This document shows, one piece after another, positions 6,701 through 16,504 of a DNA stretch of 64,000 bases. Both the position numbers and the translations under genes were made by a program. Source of the stretch: Rhizobium bangladeshense. GTDB lineage: Bacteria > Pseudomonadota > Alphaproteobacteria > Rhizobiales > Rhizobiaceae. Location of the stretch: positions 3,808,001-3,872,000 of the forward strand of contig NZ_CP071612.1 in assembly GCF_017357245.1 (NCBI RefSeq), read 5' to 3'. The notes under the pieces are model-generated. The model did not search any database. It saw only the letters and a list, made by a program, of their open reading frames with translations, and was not told the origin of the DNA. The stretch's first letter is position 1; the number at the start of each line of letters is the position of its first letter.

Positions 6701-9004
6701 TCAGGCGACTTTGTTGCGACGACGCTGGACGCTGCGGCGACCGATGCCCTGCTGCAGCAGGGTGATATTCTGGGAAGGCACCGGCGGCGAAAACACGTAG
6801 CCCTGCACGAGATCGGTGCTGCGGTGCTTATTGAGCAGCGCCAGCTGCTCATCGGTCTCGACGCCCTCGATGACGATTTTGAGACCGAGTTCGCGCGCTA
6901 GATTGACCGTGCCGCGCAGGAGCTTGAGGCGACGGGTATCCTCGACGATATTGCGTACGAAGGAGCGGTCGATCTTTACGATGTCGAGCGGCAGCGTGTC
7001 GAGATAGCTGAGGCTGGAGAAGCCGGTGCCGAAATCGTCGATCGCGATGGTGATGCCACGGGCTCTGAGCTCCGCCAGGATGGCGCGCACCGCCTGCGGC
7101 TCGTCGATCAAGCAGCTTTCGGTGATCTCAAGGTGCAGCCGCCCCGCGTCGAGCCCGGAATGGGCAAGCGCATCGGCAACCACCTGCAGAATGTCGGCAT
7201 CGCGCAGATCTCGCGCCGAGAGATTGACTGAGACGGCGATGTGCTCCGGCCAGGTCATGCATTCGCTGCAGGCCTTGAACAGCACGAAACGGGTGATGTC
7301 GGAGATGATGCCCATATCCTCGGCGAGCTTGATGAAGACGTCGGGCGGGATCGCGCCTTTCGTCGGATGCACCCAGCGAGCCAGCGCCTCCGCGCATTCG
7401 ATCCGCGACCCGTCGGCCCGGAACATCGGCTGGAAGACGAGATGCAGCGCCTGCGCTGCGACCGCTTCACGCAGGTCCGCCTTCAGCTTTTGCTGCTCGA
7501 TGTAGCGCCCATCCATCTCGCGCTCGAAGCCTGATATGCCGCCCCTAAAGCGCGACTTGCTCTCGAAGAGCGCGAGATCCGCCTTTACGCTCCATTCATC
7601 CAACGCAAAGGCCGTGCTTTCGAATGTCGCGTAACCCGCGCTGAGCGAAACGAGAAAGGTCAGCTCATCGACCTCGTAATGGCCCTGGATCGCGGCATGT
7701 ACGCGACGGATCTCAAGATCGAGCGAGGCCGGCTCCCTCGCATGCGGGAAGAACAGGATGAACTGATCTCCCATCAGCCGGCCGAGGATAGCGTTGCCAC
7801 AGACCTGTTTGATGCGGGCGGCAATTGCGCAAAGCAGATGGTCGCCAGTGACGTGTCCACGCATGTCGTTGACATGTTTGAACTCGTCGATATCGAGGAC
7901 CATGAAACCGAGTGGCCCTGACTTCCGCGGGTGCCTGGCCAGATATTCCTGCACCAACTGGCCGAAATATTCGCGGTTCGGCAGGCCGGTCAGCGCGTCA
8001 AAGCGGACCATGTGCATGATCTTCTGCTCCGCCTTCACCCGGCTCGAAACATCTTCGAAGATCAGCACGGCGCCGCCGTCGGCCCTTCGGCTGGCTGAGA
8101 ATTCAAGCGAGAGTCCCTCGGGGAAATGGATGAGCGTGCGCGACAGGTTTCCTTCGGCAACCTGGGTGAGCTGGCGCAGGATGAGCTCCGGCTGCGAAGC
8201 GTCCATGAAGCTGTAACGTGCGCCATAACGCAGCACGGCGCCGAGATCACGGTCCTTCAGCCGCTCCGGCGCACCGATTTTCAATAGCTCGCAGGCCTTC
8301 CGGTTGACGACCTGAATACGGTTTTCGGCATCGACCATCACCAGGCCATGCGGCATGTTGTTGAGCGCGGTATCGAAACGGTCGGCGATAACGGTGACTT
8401 CCCGGCGGGCGATGACGTTCTCGTAAAGAAACTCGCGCACGCCGTTCGCCATGGCCCTGGTCGTCAGCCAGAAGGGAATGAGGAAGATCGACAGCAGGCC
8501 GCGGTAGAAATCCATTGCCAACAGGCTGCAGACGATCATCGGCAGGCAGCAGGAGAATGTCTGAAGATCGACCGCAAGGCGCGACCCGTAATTTCGGCCG
8601 ACGACCGAAACCATGGTCGCCATGGTGACGGAAATGCAGGCAAGCTCCGCAAAGGAATCATGCACGACGAAGATCGCGTAGCCGCTGGCAAAGCCAAGAA
8701 GAGCGGTGGTGCAGGCAGCACCGGCGACGAGGATCCGCTCCCAGCGCTCAATGTCGGCGCGCGACAGGCGTTCCTTGTTGACGCGATCGAACTGCCGGAA
8801 GATGGCCATGCGGGCGCTGAAGACCAGAAGGAAGGCGAGCGACAACAGGATGTAGATGGAATATTGCGTCTTGGCAGCAACGGCGAGGCATGTCGCTACA
8901 TGGACGATCACGCCGGCAAGAAGCGTCATGCGGTTCCCGGAAAGGGAGCTCACAAACGACAAATACACATCTATAGGGACCCTGTTCGGGTTATCTGGCT
9001 TCAT
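6701..9004 (-). CDS. Membrane c-di-GMP phosphodiesterase (PAS, degenerate GGDEF, EAL)
   Basis: A 767-residue protein with several hydrophobic helices in the first 210 residues (a MASE-like membrane sensor), then a PAS-like segment (ALNNMPHGLVMVDAENRIQV), a GGDEF domain and a C-terminal EAL domain. The signature loop of the GGDEF domain reads RLMGDQF instead of GGDEF, so diguanylate cyclase activity is unlikely. The EAL domain looks complete: ECAEALARW, NLSARDL, LEITES, DDFGTGFSSLSYL, VKIDRSF and EGVET are all present, so it should hydrolyse c-di-GMP. ATG 9004 (after AGGGAAAG) was chosen over a TTG at 9082. The gene is monocistronic. Confidence 0.9.
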   Translation of the reverse strand: MKPDNPNRVPIDVYLSFVSSLSGNRMTLLAGVIVHVATCLAVAAKTQYSIYILLSLAFLLVFSARMAIFRQFDRVNKERLSRADIERWERILVAGAACTTALLGFASGYAIFVVHDSFAELACISVTMATMVSVVGRNYGSRLAVDLQTFSCCLPMIVCSLLAMDFYRGLLSIFLIPFWLTTRAMANGVREFLYENVIARREVTVIADRFDTALNNMPHGLVMVDAENRIQVVNRKACELLKIGAPERLKDRDLGAVLRYGARYSFMDASQPELILRQLTQVAEGNLSRTLIHFPEGLSLEFSASRRADGGAVLIFEDVSSRVKAEQKIMHMVRFDALTGLPNREYFGQLVQEYLARHPRKSGPLGFMVLDIDEFKHVNDMRGHVTGDHLLCAIAARIKQVCGNAILGRLMGDQFILFFPHAREPASLDLEIRRVHAAIQGHYEVDELTFLVSLSAGYATFESTAFALDEWSVKADLALFESKSRFRGGISGFEREMDGRYIEQQKLKADLREAVAAQALHLVFQPMFRADGSRIECAEALARWVHPTKGAIPPDVFIKLAEDMGIISDITRFVLFKACSECMTWPEHIAVSVNLSARDLRDADILQVVADALAHSGLDAGRLHLEITESCLIDEPQAVRAILAELRARGITIAIDDFGTGFSSLSYLDTLPLDIVKIDRSFVRNIVEDTRRLKLLRGTVNLARELGLKIVIEGVETDEQLALLNKHRSTDLVQGYVFSPPVPSQNITLLQQGIGRRSVQRRRNKVA

Positions 9005-9330
9005 CCACACTTTCCCTGTGCGCGGGGATTCTAAGCCCAACCCTTTAAAAATTGATTTCAACCGAACCAAACATTTGGTCAAATTTTCTAAAACTGCAGG
9101 ATGAACTCCGCACCTTACGCGAGATTATGCAGCCTTCCGGCGAGAATTGGAAAATATTCATCCGCGCTTTGGTTGTGAAAACATCGAAAGACCGTGCCGG
9201 CCGCCCTCTGCGCCTTAGACTATGCTCCAACGCCAGGCATTTGTCCTTCCAATTTCAAAGGCCCTGGTCTACACCGATTCCAAAGAGGGAAAGCTGCCGA
9301 AAAACGGCAGGACAAGAACAAGGGAAACGA
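9005..9330. other. Intergenic region between EAL gene and TRAP operon (326 bp)
   Basis: Divergent promoter region with no supported gene. The one clear structure is the inverted repeat ACCAAACATTTGGT at 9066-9079 (6-bp arms, 2-bp centre), a plausible operator placed about 60 bases before the EAL gene start. The stretch 9100-9330 shows nothing I can name apart from the ribosome-binding site AAGGGAAACGA before ATG 9331. Confidence 0.4.
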
Positions 9331-9870
9331 ATGTCGGCACTTTTGGCAGCAAGCCGGTTGATCGATTCGATCAGTCGGATCATGGGAAAACTTTCCGAAT
9401 ATATGGTGCTGTTTTGCTGTCTGATCAGCGCCGGAAACGCCATCGTCCGCTACGCCTTCAACTACAGTTCGAACGGCTGGCTTGAGATCCAGTGGTATCT
9501 CTTCGCCTTCGTTGTCATGCTCGGCGCTTCGCATGCGCTTAACAATAACGAGCATGTCCGCGTCGACCTGATCTATGGCGCTGTCTCCGACAAGGCAAAG
9601 ATCTGGATCGATGTCGTCGGCCTGATCCTGTTCCTCATCCCGGTCTGCATCTTTCTCACCTGGCTCTGCTGGCCCTTCTTCGCGCTTTCCTACCGGCAGG
9701 GGGAAATATCGGGTAATGCCGGCGGGCTGATCCGCTGGCCCGTCAAGCTGATCCTCGTCGCAGGCTTCGCGCTGCTCTCTCTTCAGGGCATCTCGGAACT
9801 GATCAAGCGGATCGCCGCCCTCACCGGCCACATCAGCATCGACACCAAATACGAAAAGCCGCTGCAGTAG
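9331..9870 (+). CDS. TRAP transporter small membrane subunit (DctQ family)
   Basis: A 179-residue protein with four hydrophobic helices, the DctQ plan: the first around residues 18-40 (EYMVLFCCLISAGNAIVRYA), the second around WYLFAFVVMLGASHAL, the third DVVGLILFLIPVCIFLTWL and the fourth KLILVAGFALLSLQGISEL. The NNNEHVRVDLIYG motif after helix 2 is diagnostic of DctQ. ATG 9331 is chosen because of the preceding AAGGGAAACGA. The large-subunit gene starts 20 bases downstream, so the two form an operon. The substrate is inferred from the TakP-like binding protein encoded convergently at 11465: probably 2-oxo acids. Confidence 0.92.
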   Translation: MSALLAASRLIDSISRIMGKLSEYMVLFCCLISAGNAIVRYAFNYSSNGWLEIQWYLFAFVVMLGASHALNNNEHVRVDLIYGAVSDKAKIWIDVVGLILFLIPVCIFLTWLCWPFFALSYRQGEISGNAGGLIRWPVKLILVAGFALLSLQGISELIKRIAALTGHISIDTKYEKPLQ

Positions 9871-9890
9871 CGCTCCCGGGAGGAACGGAT

Positions 9891-11378
9891 TTGTTTGATT
9901 TCGGCTACATTCCGCCGGCCATGTTCCTCGGCATGGTCATCTTCATGCTCTACGGCTTTCCGGTCGCCTTTTCGCTCGCTGCCGTCGGCTTGTTCTTCGG
10001 CATCATCGGCATCATCACTGGTCATTTCAGCGAAGCGTTTCTGCAAGCACTGCCTCTGCGCTTTTTCGGCATCGTCTCCAATGACCTTTTGCTGGCCATT
10101 CCCTTCTTCACCTTCATGGGAGCCGTATTGGAACGTTGCGGGCTTGCCGAGGATCTGCTCGAAGGCACGGGCAAGCTCTTCGGTGGCATTCCCGGTGGCC
10201 TCGCCTATGCTGTCATCCTCGTCGGCGCAGTGCTCGGCGCCATCACCGGCACGGTGGCGGCCTCGGTGATCACCATGGGGGTGATCTCGCTGCCGATCAT
10301 GCTGCGCTACGGTTACAGCCCTCGCCTTGCCACCGGCGTCATCGCCGCCTCCGGCACCATTACACAGGTGATCCCGCCCTCGCTGGTGCTCGTCGTTCTC
10401 GCCGACCAGCTCGGCAGGTCGGTCGGCGACATGTATCTCGGCGCCATCGGCCCCTCGATCCTGCAGGTGGCGATCTTCGTCCTCTTCATTCTGGTTATGT
10501 CGATCGTCCGGCCGAAATCAATGCCGCCCCTGCCGAAAGAGATACGCGGCGACCTTGACTGGGCGCTGCTCGCCAAGGTGCTGATGGGCATGGTGCCCTC
10601 GATGGTGCTGATCTTCCTCGTGCTTGGCACGATCTTCATGGGACTTGCGACGCCGACGGAAGCCGGCGCCCTCGGCGTCGTCGGCGCCATGGCGCTCGCC
10701 GCCTTGCATCGCCGCCTCACCTGGCCGCTGATCCGCGAGGCGATGACGTCGACCACCCATATTACATCAATGGTGGTGATGATCCTGGTCGGCTCCACCT
10801 GTTTCAGCCTGGTGTTCCAGGGCATGGATGGTTCGCGCTGGATCGAGCACATGCTGTCCGGCATCCCCGGTGGCCCGGTCGGTTTCCTGATCTTCGTCAA
10901 CATTTTCATCTTCGTGCTCGCTTTCTTTCTCGATTTCTTCGAGATTGCCTTCATCGTCATCCCGATGCTCGCCCCCGTCGCCTCCAGTCTCGGCATCGAC
11001 CTGATCTGGTTCGGCGTGCTGATCTGCGTCAACATGCAGACCAGCTTCATGCACCCGCCGTTCGGCTTTGCGCTCTTCTACCTCCGCTCGATCGCCGGCA
11101 AGGAGGTCAAGACTTCGGATATTTACATGGGCGCCCTCCCGTGGGTCGGCATGCAGTTGATCCTGGTAGCGATCGTGATCTTCTGGCCGCAATCGGTCAC
11201 CTATTGGCTGGACCGCAGCCCGAAGGTGGATCCGAGCTCCATCAAGATCGAAGTGCCGGGCTTCGGCGGTCAACTCGGCCTGCCGCCGGTGGGCGGCGGC
11301 AACGGCTCGCCTCAGATTCCAGGCCTCAGCCTGCCGCCGCTGAACGGCCTGCCCGGAGCGCCGGCGCCCGGCAAATAA
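9891..11378 (+). CDS. TRAP transporter large membrane subunit (DctM family)
   Basis: Main membrane subunit of a sodium-coupled, binding-protein-dependent uptake system. The 495 residues contain about a dozen hydrophobic helices with typical DctM motifs: AIPFFTFMGAVLERCGLAED, GAVLGAITGTVAASV, ASGTITQVIPPSLVLVVLAD, and MHPPFGFALFYLRSIAGKEV near the end. The start is TTG at 9891, with GGGAGGAAC upstream; no in-frame ATG fits as well. The last 40 residues are an unusual proline/glycine-rich tail (GGGNGSPQIPGLSLPPLNG), longer than most DctM proteins carry. An intrinsic terminator follows 13 bases after the stop. Confidence 0.95.
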   Translation: MFDFGYIPPAMFLGMVIFMLYGFPVAFSLAAVGLFFGIIGIITGHFSEAFLQALPLRFFGIVSNDLLLAIPFFTFMGAVLERCGLAEDLLEGTGKLFGGIPGGLAYAVILVGAVLGAITGTVAASVITMGVISLPIMLRYGYSPRLATGVIAASGTITQVIPPSLVLVVLADQLGRSVGDMYLGAIGPSILQVAIFVLFILVMSIVRPKSMPPLPKEIRGDLDWALLAKVLMGMVPSMVLIFLVLGTIFMGLATPTEAGALGVVGAMALAALHRRLTWPLIREAMTSTTHITSMVVMILVGSTCFSLVFQGMDGSRWIEHMLSGIPGGPVGFLIFVNIFIFVLAFFLDFFEIAFIVIPMLAPVASSLGIDLIWFGVLICVNMQTSFMHPPFGFALFYLRSIAGKEVKTSDIYMGALPWVGMQLILVAIVIFWPQSVTYWLDRSPKVDPSSIKIEVPGFGGQLGLPPVGGGNGSPQIPGLSLPPLNGLPGAPAPGK

Positions 11379-11390
11379 CACGGAAAAAGA

Positions 11391-11417
11391 AACCCCCGGA
11401 CCGAAATCCGGGGGTTT
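11391..11417. terminator. Bidirectional intrinsic terminator
   Basis: Stem AACCCCCGGA / TCCGGGGGTT with a short loop CCGAAA, followed by TT on the plus strand and preceded by A-rich sequence that gives a T-run on the minus strand. It sits between the convergent dctM and takP-like genes and can serve both. Confidence 0.85.
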
Positions 11418-11464
11418 TGTCATCAGTGGCGATCAAGCGTCGACGAATGCCGTCGGCCAGAAGC

Positions 11465-12610
<1,146 letters not shown>

Positions 12611-12864
12611 TCACCCCTACCCGCAGCGAGGGCAGAGCTAAGCATGGCAGGGGCCGCGATTCAAGCTTTAGTCTATTAGCCTTTGGCATCAGGATAGCCA
12701 ATAGGGCAGCGCGCGACGCGCCCATCAAAATCAGCAGCTTAGCGCGCGCCGGAGAGCCGCGGTGCCACTTGCGCCGCAATTTGTCCACCGGACATGAGGC
12801 AGGCGTTGACTTCACCGCCGTTCTGGCGGCAGAAACGACGAGCAGAGATTTCACCGGGGCGAAC

Positions 12865-13641
12865 ATGACGAAACCGATTGTTGCCATTCCTGCCGATATC
12901 CGCAGCTTCGACGGCGCGACCTGGCATGCCGTTCAGCATCAATATCTGAGCGCCGCATTGAATGCGGCCGGCGTCATGGCCTTCATGATCCCCGCGTTCG
13001 AGGCAGGCTACGATAGTGACGCGATCCTCGACCGCGTCGATGGCTTGCTGGTATCAGGTTCGGCCAGCAATGTGCATCCCGCGCTTTACGGCGTCGAGGC
13101 GACTGACAGGGACGGCCCCTTTGATCCCGCCCGCGACGCCACCAGCCTGCCGCTCATCCGCCGCGCCATCGACCGCGCCATCCCGCTGCTCGCCATCTGC
13201 CGCGGCATTCAGGAACTCAACGTCGCTCTCGGCGGCTCGCTGGCAAGCGAGATCCATGAGCAGCCCGGCATCTGGGATCATCGCCGGCCGGAGGGTGTGG
13301 ACCGTGATGGCATGTATGCCATCCGCCAGACTGTCCATATCAAGGAAGGCTCCTGCATCGCAGAGATTCTCGGCCCCGGCGATATCCGCGTGAATTCGCT
13401 GCATCGACAGGCGATCGCCAGAACCGCGCCGCGCCTGCAGGTGGAAGCCACCGCCGAAGACGGCACGGTAGAGGCCGTTTCCGTGATCGATGCCAGGGCC
13501 TTCGCCGTTGGCGTGCAATGGCATCCGGAATATTGGGCCGAAACCGACAAGGCGTCGAACCGGCTGTTTGCCGCCTTCGGCGACGCCGTCCGCAGCTACG
13601 CCGCCGGCAAACTGCCTGTGACGGCGCCGGAAATCGCCTAG
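12865..13641 (+). CDS. Gamma-glutamyl-gamma-aminobutyrate hydrolase family protein (class I GATase-like, C26)
   Basis: A 258-residue cytosolic hydrolase. The nucleophile elbow LLAICRGIQELN supplies the catalytic Cys, and GVQWHPEY supplies the His and Glu of the triad. The N-terminal strand KPIVAIPADIRSF and GLLVSGSASNVHPALYG fit PuuD-type peptidase C26, enzymes that cleave gamma-glutamyl bonds, for example in the gamma-glutamylated putrescine route. ATG 12865 is selected because the family starts here; an upstream in-frame start would add 32 unrelated residues. There are no other puu genes beside it, so the exact substrate is open. The 293-base gap upstream, shared with takP, holds no gene. 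Confidence 0.85.
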   Translation: MTKPIVAIPADIRSFDGATWHAVQHQYLSAALNAAGVMAFMIPAFEAGYDSDAILDRVDGLLVSGSASNVHPALYGVEATDRDGPFDPARDATSLPLIRRAIDRAIPLLAICRGIQELNVALGGSLASEIHEQPGIWDHRRPEGVDRDGMYAIRQTVHIKEGSCIAEILGPGDIRVNSLHRQAIARTAPRLQVEATAEDGTVEAVSVIDARAFAVGVQWHPEYWAETDKASNRLFAAFGDAVRSYAAGKLPVTAPEIA

Positions 13642-13742
13642 AGCATCGGCCCGAGAATCGGAGCGATCTTCGGAAAGCACGAGTGGCTGCTTCAGGGTGC
13701 TGGAGCGTCCCTTGTTCGTCCGAAAGGACGCACAGCGCCTAG
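13641..13742. repeat. Rhizobial two-module intergenic palindromic repeat, copy 2
   Basis: Begins at the amidotransferase stop codon. It holds AATCGGAGCGATCTTCGG followed by the inverted pair CGTCCGAAAGGACG. Both blocks match, in the opposite orientation, those at 5257-5345. No coding potential is seen. Confidence 0.6.
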
Positions 13743-13772
13743 GCGGTTCAGATTTTCATAAGGCGCTCAACG

Positions 13773-14738
13773 TTAGTCTCGCTTAACCTTTTGCGGCGTC
13801 TCCGGCACCGGCGTCAGCGCAGTCCCCTTCTCGAACCAGGCGATGAGATTGTCGGCGACCAGATCAGCCATCGCCACGCGCGTGGGCACGGAGGCCGAGG
13901 CAACGTGCGGCAGCAGCACGGCATTGGCTGGTTCGAGCAGGCCGGACGGCACGGTCGGCTCATCGTAAAAGACGTCGAGGCCGGCCGCACCGAGCGCGCC
14001 TGATGCGAGGGCAGCGCTCAGCGCTTCTTCATCAACCGTCCAGCCGCGGCCGACATTGACGAGAACTCCGTTCGGCCCGAGAGCGGCCAGGATATCGGCA
14101 TCGATCGTCTTATGCGTCTGCGGCGTCTTCGGAACGATGGCGATCAGGGTATCCACCGCCTCCGCCAATTCCTTCAACGTCGGGTAATAGTCGTAGGGCG
14201 CATCCGGGTGGCGCGAACGGGTGTGATAACTGATCTTCACCTTAAACGGCTCCAGCCGCTTGGCGATCTCAAGCCCGATACGGCCAAGGCCGTAAAGCCC
14301 GATATGACGGCCCTTGAGGGAGAAACGTGACAGCGGAAAAGCCGTGCCCGGCTTCCAGTTGCCCGCACGCAGCCAGGCTTCCGCCCGCGGCAACTCGCGG
14401 ATCGTGTTCAAGAGCAGGCCGATCGCCGTATCTGCAACCTCGTCGTTCAGAACGTCTGGCGTATTGGTGACGACGATGCCCTTTTCGGCTGCACGCTTCA
14501 CATCCATGCCGTCATAACCGACACCGAAACTGGCGATCACTTCGACACCAGGCAACTGGTCCATCCAGGCGCCGGGAAAAGCGCCGGAGACGGCGACGCC
14601 GCGGATGCGTCCGGCGGTGTCATTGTCGAGCGCGAGCCTTTCCTCGCGGGCGACAGCGATGATCTCAAAACGATCTTTCAGCCTTTCGAGAACACGCTCG
14701 TGTATCTTCCCAGGAACGAGAATGGCGATGCGGGACAT
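13773..14738 (-). CDS. 2-hydroxyacid dehydrogenase (glyoxylate/hydroxypyruvate reductase type)
   Basis: NAD(P)H-dependent D-2-hydroxyacid dehydrogenase of 321 residues. It has the substrate loop ASFGVGYDGMD, the nucleotide-binding GLYGLGRIGLEIAKRL, the catalytic Arg in VNVGRGWTVDEEAL, the Glu in LDVFYDEP and the His in LLPHVASAS. These are all the key residues, so it should be active, probably reducing glyoxylate or hydroxypyruvate. The ribosome-binding site AAGAGGAAA precedes ATG 14738. It lies 26 bases downstream of a LacI regulator on the same strand, so it is probably cotranscribed with that regulator and perhaps controlled by it. Confidence 0.9.
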   Translation of the reverse strand: MSRIAILVPGKIHERVLERLKDRFEIIAVAREERLALDNDTAGRIRGVAVSGAFPGAWMDQLPGVEVIASFGVGYDGMDVKRAAEKGIVVTNTPDVLNDEVADTAIGLLLNTIRELPRAEAWLRAGNWKPGTAFPLSRFSLKGRHIGLYGLGRIGLEIAKRLEPFKVKISYHTRSRHPDAPYDYYPTLKELAEAVDTLIAIVPKTPQTHKTIDADILAALGPNGVLVNVGRGWTVDEEALSAALASGALGAAGLDVFYDEPTVPSGLLEPANAVLLPHVASASVPTRVAMADLVADNLIAWFEKGTALTPVPETPQKVKRD

Positions 14739-14764
14739 GGCTTTTCCTCTTGGACGGGTCTGGT

Positions 14765-15787
14765 TCAGGCGCGGGGCCGATGGGGACTGGTCGATTGGCG
14801 GATTCGCATTTCCGGCTTGATGAGATGCATGCCGTCAGGTTCATGGCTGCCGGCAAGACGATCGAGAAGCGCGCGCGCAGCCAGGCGGCCGACCTCGGTC
14901 TGGCCGTTCCAGACGGTTGTCAGCGCCGGCGTGGCGATCGAGGCTTCCTCGAGATCGTCATAACCGGTGACGGAAATATCTCGGCCCGGCACAAGGCCGG
15001 CGCGGGCAATGCCGTTCATCAGGCCGATCGCGACGAGATCGTTCCAGCAGACGGCCGCCGTCGGCTTCTGCGGCAGGGAGAGGAAATGCACAGCCGCCTC
15101 GAAACCACCCTGCTTTGAGCGAGGCCCGGGAATGCGCAGGTTCGGGTCGACTTCGATGCCCGCCTTGCGCAGCGCATTGACGTAACCCTGGTAGCGGTCG
15201 CGGCCGGTGGATGTCTGGTCCGTACCGCCGATCATCGCAATCGAGCGATGTCCGAGGCCGATCAGATGGTTGGTGGCGAGCGAGATGCCATAGCTGTCGT
15301 CACCGCGATAGGTCGGCAGCTCCAGACCTTCCATCGAACGGGCAACGAGGATCGCCGGCATGCCGTTCTCTTCCGCCAACTGCAGATCTTCCGGCGGGGT
15401 GCCGATTGCCGGCGACATGATCACGCCATCGCCGCCGAGCTGCAGGAGCGTTTCTATGAAGGTGCGCTGCTTTTCGACATTATCGTAATGGTTGGAAAGA
15501 ATGAAGGTGTGGCGGCTGCGATCGAGCTCGCTTTCGATCGCCTTCAGGATTTCGCCGTAGAATGGATTCATGATGTCATGCACGACGACGCCGATGATGC
15601 CCGAGCGTGAGGTGCGCAGGCTGGCGGCACGGCGATTGTAGATATAGCCAAGCGCGCGCGCCTGCTCCTTGATCTTCTCCCGCGTATTACCGGCCACCAG
15701 CGGACTGTCGCGCAAGGCGAGCGACACGGTCGCCGTTGAGATGCCGAGCGTCTCGGCGATTGTCGAAAGCTTGATCTTCTGGACCAC
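14765..15787 (-). CDS. LacI-family transcriptional regulator
   Basis: A 340-residue repressor: an N-terminal LacI helix-turn-helix (KLSTIAETLGISTATVSLAL, hinge NRRAASLRTSRSG) followed by a periplasmic-binding-protein-like effector domain (DIMNPFYGEIL, ILVARSMEGL, TGYDDLEEASIATPALTTV). The start is GTG at 15787 after GGAGGAGGACAC; a longer frame to 15826 lies upstream of that site. It precedes the 2-hydroxyacid dehydrogenase in what looks like a two-gene unit. The effector is probably a sugar or sugar acid. The sequence TTTAATTAAA, 69 bases upstream, is a possible operator. Confidence 0.9.
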   Translation of the reverse strand: MVQKIKLSTIAETLGISTATVSLALRDSPLVAGNTREKIKEQARALGYIYNRRAASLRTSRSGIIGVVVHDIMNPFYGEILKAIESELDRSRHTFILSNHYDNVEKQRTFIETLLQLGGDGVIMSPAIGTPPEDLQLAEENGMPAILVARSMEGLELPTYRGDDSYGISLATNHLIGLGHRSIAMIGGTDQTSTGRDRYQGYVNALRKAGIEVDPNLRIPGPRSKQGGFEAAVHFLSLPQKPTAAVCWNDLVAIGLMNGIARAGLVPGRDISVTGYDDLEEASIATPALTTVWNGQTEVGRLAARALLDRLAGSHEPDGMHLIKPEMRIRQSTSPHRPRA

Positions 15788-15820
15788 GTGTCCTCCTCCA
15801 GGCAGCACGCAAGACAGCAA

Positions 15821-15865
15821 GGCCACGCCGGGAAACCGGCGCGGCCCTTAAAATGTTTAATTAAA
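15821..15865. promoter_or_regulatory. Hairpin and AT palindrome upstream of lacI/dehydrogenase unit
   Basis: GGCCACGCCGG and CCGGCGCGGCC (15821-15831 and 15836-15846) form an 11-bp stem with a GAAA loop and one mismatch, which becomes a G-U pair on minus-strand RNA. Next to it, TTTAATTAAA at 15856-15865 is a perfect 10-bp palindrome. Together they could be the leader hairpin and operator of the lacI transcript, or the end of the marR transcript. Confidence 0.35.
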
Positions 15866-15906
15866 AGATTTAACCGCAGCAGGCAATTCGTCTTTTCTGG
15901 GAAATT

Positions 15907-16419
15907 TCAGTCGTCGTCCGGCTCTTCGATGGCATGCGCTTCGGCCTGCAGATTGGCGTCGATCGCCTTCAGGAGTCGAACGAGATTGCGGATTTCCTTT
16001 TCAGAAAATTCCTGCGTCGCCAGTCTGTCGCAGGCCGAGGCCGCCATCTCGATCGCCCGCACGCTGTCACGGCCGAGCGGAGTGAGATAGACCTTGGTCA
16101 GGCGCGCATCCTCGGCATCGGGTTTGCGCTCGAGAAAGCCCTGCGCCTCCATGCGGCCGATCGTCCGCGTCATGGTTGGCGCTTTCACTCCGAGCTTTTG
16201 CGCAAGACCGCCAGCTGTCATGCCGTCGGTCTCGGCCAGCGAGAGAATGACGCCGTCCTGGCCGGCATAGAGGCCGCTTTCGAACAGGTTGCGCGACAGC
16301 ACCGTACGCATGGAACGAGCTGCCTGGGTCAGCGCCGGCGAGAGGTCGACAAGCGTATACTCCGTCTGGTCCTTCTTCTTGGACTTGCTCTTCTTGCCGT
16401 CCTTATGCTTCTTTCCCAT
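15907..16419 (-). CDS. MarR-family transcriptional regulator with lysine-rich N-terminus
   Basis: A 170-residue winged-helix regulator. The DNA-binding part is recognisable as MTAGGLAQKLGVKAPTMTRT followed by the wing with DAEDARLTKVYLTPLGRD, the most typical MarR signature. Unlike most MarR proteins it begins with a strongly basic tail (GKKHKDGKKSKSKKKDQTE), which may add nonspecific DNA affinity. The start at 16419 has AAGGGATGG at good spacing; ATG 16425 is only two codons upstream. It is divergent from the creatininase-type gene across 86 bases, so that gene is a likely target. The ligand is unknown. Confidence 0.88.
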   Translation of the reverse strand: MGKKHKDGKKSKSKKKDQTEYTLVDLSPALTQAARSMRTVLSRNLFESGLYAGQDGVILSLAETDGMTAGGLAQKLGVKAPTMTRTIGRMEAQGFLERKPDAEDARLTKVYLTPLGRDSVRAIEMAASACDRLATQEFSEKEIRNLVRLLKAIDANLQAEAHAIEEPDDD

Positions 16420-16504
16420 AGCCATCCCTTTGATCTTTAAGCCCCGGCGCCGCTGCGATATGACATTGCCCATGATCTCGTCATAAACAAGAGGCAACGA
16501 CCGG

